From Rosa chinensis (taxonomy: Eukaryota; Streptophyta; Magnoliopsida; Rosales; Rosaceae), in contig NC_037090.1 in the NCBI RefSeq assembly GCF_002994745.2, forward strand, positions 16,356,001 through 16,420,000: a stretch of DNA of 64,000 nt, in the 5' to 3' direction. Under the pieces are notes generated by a model that did not search any database, was not told the DNA's origin, and worked only from the letters and a program-made list of their open reading frames with translations. Each line of letters starts with the position of its first letter. The first letter of the stretch is position 1. Made by a program: the position numbers and the translations under genes. Below are positions 58,950 to 64,000 of the stretch, piece by piece.

Positions 58950-59147
58950 CTACAAATGAAACAATGAGAAACAGCGATCCCCTACCATGAGTCCAAATCC
59001 CATGTTTTTTTCTTTTGGATGACGGTGTTCCAAATTACTGCTGTGAGATGGCACCGCTTTGGCCTCACAAGTCACAAATGTATCGCTAGCCTGAGAAAAC
59101 ACAAATAACACTAGCGCCAAGAGTAGAGACACAGCCCCATCTCCCAT
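58950..59147 (-). CDS. Candidate small secreted peptide, unrecognised
   Basis: A minus-strand ATG at 59147 opens a frame with a clear signal-peptide-like start (MGDGAVSLLLALVLFVFSQA), then TFVTCEAKAVPSHSSN and LEHRHPKEKNMGFGLM, where a GTAGGG splice-donor-like site occurs; unspliced the frame is 65 codons. A short upstream frame (17 codons, from about 59220) precedes it. A possible later exon follows an acceptor near 58778. I find no known peptide-hormone motif. It lies inside the 8.85-kb hAT element, so it may be captured or simply chance. Confidence 0.3.
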   Translation of the reverse strand: MGDGAVSLLLALVLFVFSQASDTFVTCEAKAVPSHSSNLEHRHPKEKNMGFGLMVGDRCFSLFHL

Positions 59148-59554
59148 TTGCTTTGTGGAAGCTCCTATGTAACCATTTCCAAGCGCATCTCTAATGCAGC
59201 TTCAGTCTTCAAGTCCATCTTCATGTCGTGTTGGTTTTGTGTTTTATTTAAGATGGAAGAAGAACAAAATAGAAGTAGGAAGGATAAATTGGGTGCCCAT
59301 ATCAAATTTAGGCCCGATTAAAGAGCTAGGCGAGGTTCGACATCAGTGATGTCTAAATCAGGAATCCCAAAGAAAAGCTCAATGGTGCTTCCAGTCTTCA
59401 AACGAAAATTAAAAAGTGCAACTTGGAGTTTGGTCGATGCTACGGGCGTCCATATAAAAAAAACTCGAACATTGGTTTCGTAAAAGTGCTTCGAAACCAA
59501 GTTCTTTTGGTACACAACCAAGAAGGTTTAAAAATCAACAAAATTATGAACTAC

Positions 59555-60030
59555 AATGGTTTGATCCCTTCACAGGGTATGTAAGCAATCTAGCGACCCA
59601 CTAGATGTAACCACAAATTCAAATAGAATCCCTGACTCTGCCAATCAAATTCAGCCAATCTGAATCACTGACTCTACTAGTCAAATTCACCCAAACACCG
59701 GAAAAATCAAATTAATTCAAATTACCCAAACAAACATTCAAGGGCTCTAAACCCTCACAAATTTCTCAAACACAAATCCAAAAATAAATGGGTCATCTAC
59801 CCATTTATATCTCAAATGCTGGAACTACATGTGGTTTGATCCCGCAAGGGTATGTAGGCAATCTGGAATCAAATAATCTAGATGCAACCACATCCTAAAC
59901 ATTATCCCTATTCCAAAAATCCAAGCCCTCCAATGGGTCATCACTCATTGGAACTCTTGAACTACGAGTGGCTTGATCCCTTCTCGGGTACGTAGGCAAC
60001 CCATTCCAAAATTCTGGTGCAGCCGCAAAA
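59555..60030 (+). repeat. Three imperfect copies of a hairpin-bearing 60-70-base repeat
   Basis: The phrase GGYTTGATCCC...GGGTAYGTARGCAA recurs at about 59560, 59828 and 59968. The first two copies continue to a GATG(T/C)AACCACA block and the third to GTGCAGCCGC. GATCCC with the following GGGT(A/G) could form a short stem. Similar phrases occur in LTRs or leaders of plant Ty3-type retroelements in my memory, but no other retroelement part is seen. Confidence 0.6.
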
Positions 60031-60347
60031 ACAAACAACCACACATTGGTTTCTTTATAAATGGAATCAAAGGGTGTTCCCTTGTAACAAGGGATTGTAA
60101 TTAAGAGACACATTCTGTCTTGAATGGGTCGAACCCAAAATAATTAAAACTCTATTCTGTTAATGAATACGAGTGAAATTACGTTGGGTGACATTTTACA
60201 CTTTGTGCAATTTTTAACTCAATAAATAGGAAGAGCTTACATAGAAGCAGATCAAAGTAGTTGGGAAGAAGAAAAGGAAAGACAAAAAATTGAAGAATGG
60301 GAAAAAGAAGAGAGAGAGTAAAACTTAAAAGAAGATTGTACGCATAA

Positions 60348-60356
<9 letters not shown>

Positions 60357-60379
<23 letters not shown>

Positions 60380-60380
60380 T
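60357..60380. repeat. (TA)n microsatellite near the hAT right end
   Basis: About ten TA units, preceded by an A-run, lie roughly 150 bases inside the right end of the hAT element. Confidence 0.9.
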
Positions 60381-60538
60381 TATTAGTTATGTATCTGGAT
60401 TCCGGGTCCAACAGGCTCTTACATATTTCCAAATCAAAAACCGGAACCGGATCGGGTCTGTTATTATTTAGACCGAACCGGCTCGCCTGGGCCGGTTTTC
60501 CTGGTTTTGCGGTTTTTTTGCCCAGCCCTAATTGGAAT

Positions 60539-61822
60539 TGCTAAATTGAGCAACTAGGGAAGAATCAATTCAATATGAATATTTGGATACTTGTCTTGAA
60601 CTTTTTATGGGTCCCTCCCAATCAGCTCCACTGTATCAGTGGTACATTAGTGTCAACCAAAAGGTGTTAACTTGACTGCCATTCAAGATCTCTTGACTTG
60701 AACAAGACTTGGTTGGAGCACCAAATGAGAAGCAGAAAATACGGTCATAACCCCCCTTATCATCCATGAGTTGCTATCACCACACATTATTCTTTGAGAT
60801 AGTTGAGGGGTTCAGATTTGGCAAAGGCAATAGCCAAAGGTGTCCACATAAGCTTGATGTTATCCAACCTCAGCAAAAGAAAATCTGGACTCAACCGACA
60901 CAATGGCTTGCTGATTAGTCGGACAGTCATGCTGATTCTAAGTTATCTCGTTTCCATGCTCGGGAGCATGATTCAGGTCTTTTCAACTGTAAATACAACA
61001 GCTGAAACACCCTGCTCCGGAGCATAGTAGAGTTTTCCTTTATATTTGGCCACTGTAGTCTAGACCGGACTCCACCTAGCTGTATATCCATTTCCCAAAC
61101 TCTACTAATTTTCAGACCAAAAAAAAAATCTACTAACTTCAAGTTCAAGTTCCCTCTCTGAGGCAGATTTGATGTCTCACATATCCCACATTGAAAATGT
61201 GAGCTACTGTACACCTTGTAAACTGGAATCAGGTACCTGATTCCATCAACCATGAACGCATAAGCACTAAACTTCTCCTATGATAACATTAACACGAAAT
61301 AAACCTTGCTCAAAGATTCAGAATTCTCTGGATTATAACCAGAGTAAGATGCAAGTACAGTAGTTGATAGACAAGTTGACAGCAAATCAAGAAACATGAA
61401 CCTCTTCGGTTATTACCTTGCTCAAAGATTCAGAATTCTCTGGATTATAACCAGAGTAAAATGCAAGTACAGTAGTTGATAGACAAGTTGACAACAAATC
61501 AAGAAACATGAACCTCTTCGGTTATTATCACGAAATGTTAAGAGTTGTCAAAAGTACATTCTTAAAAGGCCAATATCGTAGGCAAACTAGAGAATCTGAT
61601 TAGTTGATTACACAAATGATTAGCTATCCTGAAGCAATATGCTAAGATGAATGGATCTTTACATGTAATGAATTTTCCAATGCAATCACTCCAGTCCCCA
61701 GTTTAAGTAATCATGAACAAAATTCCAAATCTAACATCAGTTAATAATGTCAGGTATAGGTTTGCTTCAGCATCAGTATCCACACAAAAAACTGGGTGAA
61801 ATTTTTACTGTGCTCCAATCAT
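60539..61822. other. Spacer with a 112-base tandem duplication
   Basis: No gene is supported. After the MITE and hAT junction there is AT-rich spacer. 61303-61525 holds a near-perfect direct duplication, listed separately. 61600-61822 probably includes the 3' UTR of the minus-strand gene ending at 61823. Confidence 0.5.
61303..61525. repeat. Tandem duplication, period 112 bases
   Basis: 61303-61414 is repeated at 61415-61525 with about two substitutions (for example GTAAGATGC against GTAAAATGC). It begins ACCTTGCTCAAAGATTCAG and ends CTCTTCGGTTATT. Confidence 0.95.
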
Positions 61823-63557
61823 CTAGTCATATAGGCCTTCTTCGAGCCATATATCAACTAAAAAATCCACCATTTCCTGCAGGACACCAATATTGAGATC
61901 CATATCAACATCACCCAGAGTAGGAAAGAAAGGAAAGCAAACAGAAACTTACAGCTAAAGGTATGGGCTCCTGGAAAGGTTGAGTGGTTAAAAGAAGATC
62001 CTCATACGTTGTGGTCCAGCTGAAAAAAGAAGATTCCTTAAGTACTTTCATCTTTAAGACAAAAAAAAAAGTACTTTTGTGCTGAAGAGGTAACTAAAAA
62101 GGCTGTGCATCCATTGAACAAGTATATGACACGCGTAGCCAAAAAAATCATAGTAGCATCATTCATCAACTGCAACTTTGGGAGCATATGATTCTTTCAC
62201 TTAGGTTGTCATTCATCAATTTGCAGATAAGGTGAATTATTATCTTCTTCTTTTTTCCTTAATCTTTTTTCTGTTTCACAAGCAAGAATATTTTCAAAAG
62301 AGAGGCCAGTTTCTTTTCCTCAAGGATCACCCTTTACATAAAAAATTTCAAGAAGCTCTAACATGAAGTAATTCCCTGAAAGGTGGAGGGTAGGACAATA
62401 AAGGCTTCAGAAGAGACCATATGGTTCAAATGGTATGTTAGACACTTTAAAATCATGCTAGTATCAAGTTTTCTTTGAAGAACGAATACCCTCAGACAAA
62501 AAAATAATAGTAATAAAGGTTCCAAGTTCAACAAACAATGACACAAATATTGATGAATCCTTCACTTTTTCCTTCTAGATCATTGGCAAATTAAGGTCTG
62601 TTACTCCGCCAAGGAAAACTCTAAATAAATAATGAGTACTTTTTTGGTAGATCTAGTTGAAGACAAGAAATCTATAGAGAATATCAGGCGTGACCAACGA
62701 ACTGATGCAATCTATTAGTATGTAAATCATTAATGTAATAAGTTTGGGAAAAAAAAACTTTAATAATAGCATTTACCTCATTATTGGTTCTCTTGGTGCT
62801 CTTCGTGGTTTTTGAGACTGATCACCAACCCATTCTTTTCTTGTCTCCTGCCAAGCTATCTCGGCTGCATTGTAAAGCCATTCATGTTATTGAAGGAATA
62901 AGATTTAAATAAAAGTCAAAAAATTACTTAACATTGTATTAGATAGATTTCAGCAGCAGACAATGTATGAAAGTGGGATTAATAATTTAATGAAGAAAGC
63001 TTTAACTCATCACGATAATTGACTTCTTCAAGTGTTGGAGGAAAGTCCTCATCTAGTATGCTTCTAACATATATCAAACCGTGTACCGCACTACCAACAC
63101 CAATTTTCCAACAATGTATGAAAGTGAGATTAATAATTTAATGAAGAAAGCTTTAACTCATCAAGATAATTGACTTCTTCAAGTGTTGGAGGAAAGTCCT
63201 CATCTAGTATGCTTCTAACATGTATCAAACCATGTACCACACTACCAACACCAATTTTCCAACAACCACCACAGTTCACAACGCAACTCAGAGACTTGTG
63301 ATTTGTGAATGAATGAGTACGAGTGCTAGAGAAAACAGTAGACTCATTGTTGTGACAGGAAGGAAAACAAGGGGTTTGTAACAAAAGACAGCTCATTTTC
63401 CTTCTTTTCGTTTTTCTTGGGTAGGACTGAATCTGGGAAGAGACATACCATGGTTGATAAAGACTACTTTCTCAGTAGGCTTCTCTTTATTAGTACTATC
63501 TGAAGCATCTGAAGGTTGACTTTCATGGGAATTAGAAATGCTACCATTAGTTTCCAT
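61823..63557 (-). CDS. Gag1-like clamp (DUF4050) domain protein
   Basis: Four minus-strand exons (63449-63557, 62777-62864, 61953-62019, 61823-61876) with GT/AG borders and matching phase give 105 residues. The order is a Ser/Asn-rich N-terminus (METNGSISNSHESQPSDAS), VVFINHAEIAWQETRKEWVG, EPIMSWTTTYEDLLLTTQPF, EPIPLAEMVDFLVDIWLEEG and LYD at the end. The FxNHxxxxWxxxRxxWVG and YEDLLxTxxPFxxPIPLxEMVDFLVDIWxxEGLYD patterns are those of plant DUF4050/clamp-Gag1 proteins. Their function is not established. Homologues are usually longer at the N-terminus, so further 5' exons may lie upstream, but an in-frame stop just before the ATG argues for this start. The intron after exon 1 carries a 151-base tandem duplication. 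Confidence 0.8.
62961..63262. repeat. Tandem duplication, period 151 bases, in an intron
   Basis: 62961-63111 recurs at 63112-63262 with only a few changes. The minus-strand reading of the second copy is open (WKIGVGSVVHGLIHVRSILD, EDFPPTLEEVNYLDEL) and joins an 88-codon frame at 63130-63396. It looks coding by eye but has no domain I recognise. It could be a skipped or alternative exon of the DUF4050 gene. Confidence 0.85.
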
Positions 63558-64000
63558 TCTCCCCAGACCGAACAATCATCCCCTTCTAAACCACTGCTTA
63601 AAAAAAAAAAAATAGCAACGATGGAGAACTGATCTCCATGCAAGAAACATCATCAGCTTTACAAGAAATAAATCTTATGTATCAGTGAGAAGAAAGGAAA
63701 ACAAAGGTAAGAGAAAAAAAAGAAAGCAACCCCTGAAATCAAAATAACTTTTCACCAAATAATTAAACGCAAACATTTGCTAACACAACAAAACATCCAG
63801 AATTCAGAGCCGTTACATGAATTCTTCGAGTCTGGATACATGCAGGCACGACACAAGACATCAAACCCTTATTTCCCTCAAATGTGTTTGCTGACTATGC
63901 TACATTTTTGGTTAAAAAAAGAAATTTTCCTTACTTTGGAATCACACCAATAACTGGGTTCTGCATACGCGTTCTAATTACAGCAATTTCAGTTCTTTGC
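63558..64000. other. Upstream sequence at the window edge; possible partial exon
   Basis: A minus-strand frame open from the window edge (TEIAVIRTRMQNPVIGVIPK) ends at a GTAAGG donor-like site near 63932. It may be a first or internal exon of the DUF4050 gene or of a neighbour. The rest is AT-rich without a gene. Confidence 0.25.

Larger units (their letters stand above)
51684..60530. mobile_element. 8.85-kb hAT-type element with nested insertions
   Basis: A perfect 8-base target duplication, ATTGGAAT, lies at 51676-51683 and 60531-60538. The ends are inverted: TAGGGCTAGGCAA on the left, TTGCCCAGCCCTA on the right. Sub-terminal sequence on both sides is rich in GGGCC, CCGG and GGTTTTCC(A/T)GG blocks. 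An 8-bp duplication and this terminus are typical of plant hAT elements. No hAT transposase is seen, so it is non-autonomous. Nested inside are a 415-base MITE (54163-54577) and a 1.88-kb MULE (56536-58413), plus repeats at 55.8-56.0 and 59.5-60.0 kb. Confidence 0.8.

Overview
This is a window of eudicot nuclear DNA. Its genes have many introns with GT/AG borders, its intergenic DNA is AT-rich, it carries (TA)n, (GA)n and (CA)n microsatellites, and it is full of plant-type transposons. The gene set (a plastid starch-targeting CBM48 protein, a plastid DUF4079 protein, a jacalin lectin, S-adenosylmethionine synthetase, a thioredoxin-like protein, plant FAD synthase and a Gag1-clamp protein) fits a rosid such as Rosaceae, but I cannot fix the species. 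From memory, the Arabidopsis counterparts of the starch-targeting gene and the FAD synthase gene are neighbours (At5g03420 and At5g03430), so these two may mark an old syntenic block. That recollection should be checked.

Layout. Positions 1-21 kb hold no intact host gene. They contain a Pack-MULE with a captured formin piece (3530-5234, perfect 9-bp target duplication), a second MULE-like element (7326-9161, perfect 9-bp duplication), relics of a hAT element with a transposase fragment (from 11371), a long-TIR element carrying a kinase fragment (12688-14143), a broken plastidial dihydrolipoyl dehydrogenase fragment (14707-14977), a cluster of hairpin MITEs inside TA microsatellites (15.9-17.1 kb) and an F-box fragment (17.5-17.9 kb). 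Positions 21-31 kb are genic: a SINE, then PTST3-like (21679-26280, +), the DUF4079 plastid protein (27494-29335, +) and a jacalin-related lectin (29892-31305, +) whose first intron holds a retroposon and a 149-bp tandem duplication. Positions 31.8-34.6 kb are a second, denser cluster of TA-targeting hairpin MITEs. Positions 35-46.5 kb are genic: SAM synthetase (+, intron in the 5' UTR), thioredoxin-like (-, with a 26-bp micro-exon), a 5'-truncated LINE with a 13-bp target duplication, and a 16-exon FAD synthase gene (-). Positions 47.5-60.5 kb are a transposon nest: a TIR element around a dead LINE, then a MITE split by an 8.85-kb hAT-type insertion with a perfect 8-bp duplication. That insertion itself contains a 415-bp MITE and a 1.88-kb MULE, each with a 9-bp duplication. 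Positions 61.8-63.6 kb hold a Gag1-clamp (DUF4050) gene (-).

The host genes are housekeeping or metabolic and do not form one pathway. I see no operon-like or defence-island system. The unusual content is transposon biology: several elements with exact footprints, repeated capture of host gene fragments, and two families of hairpin elements that repeatedly landed in TA microsatellites. Exon borders were read by eye from reading frame, splice dinucleotides and remembered homologues. No alignment or search was run.
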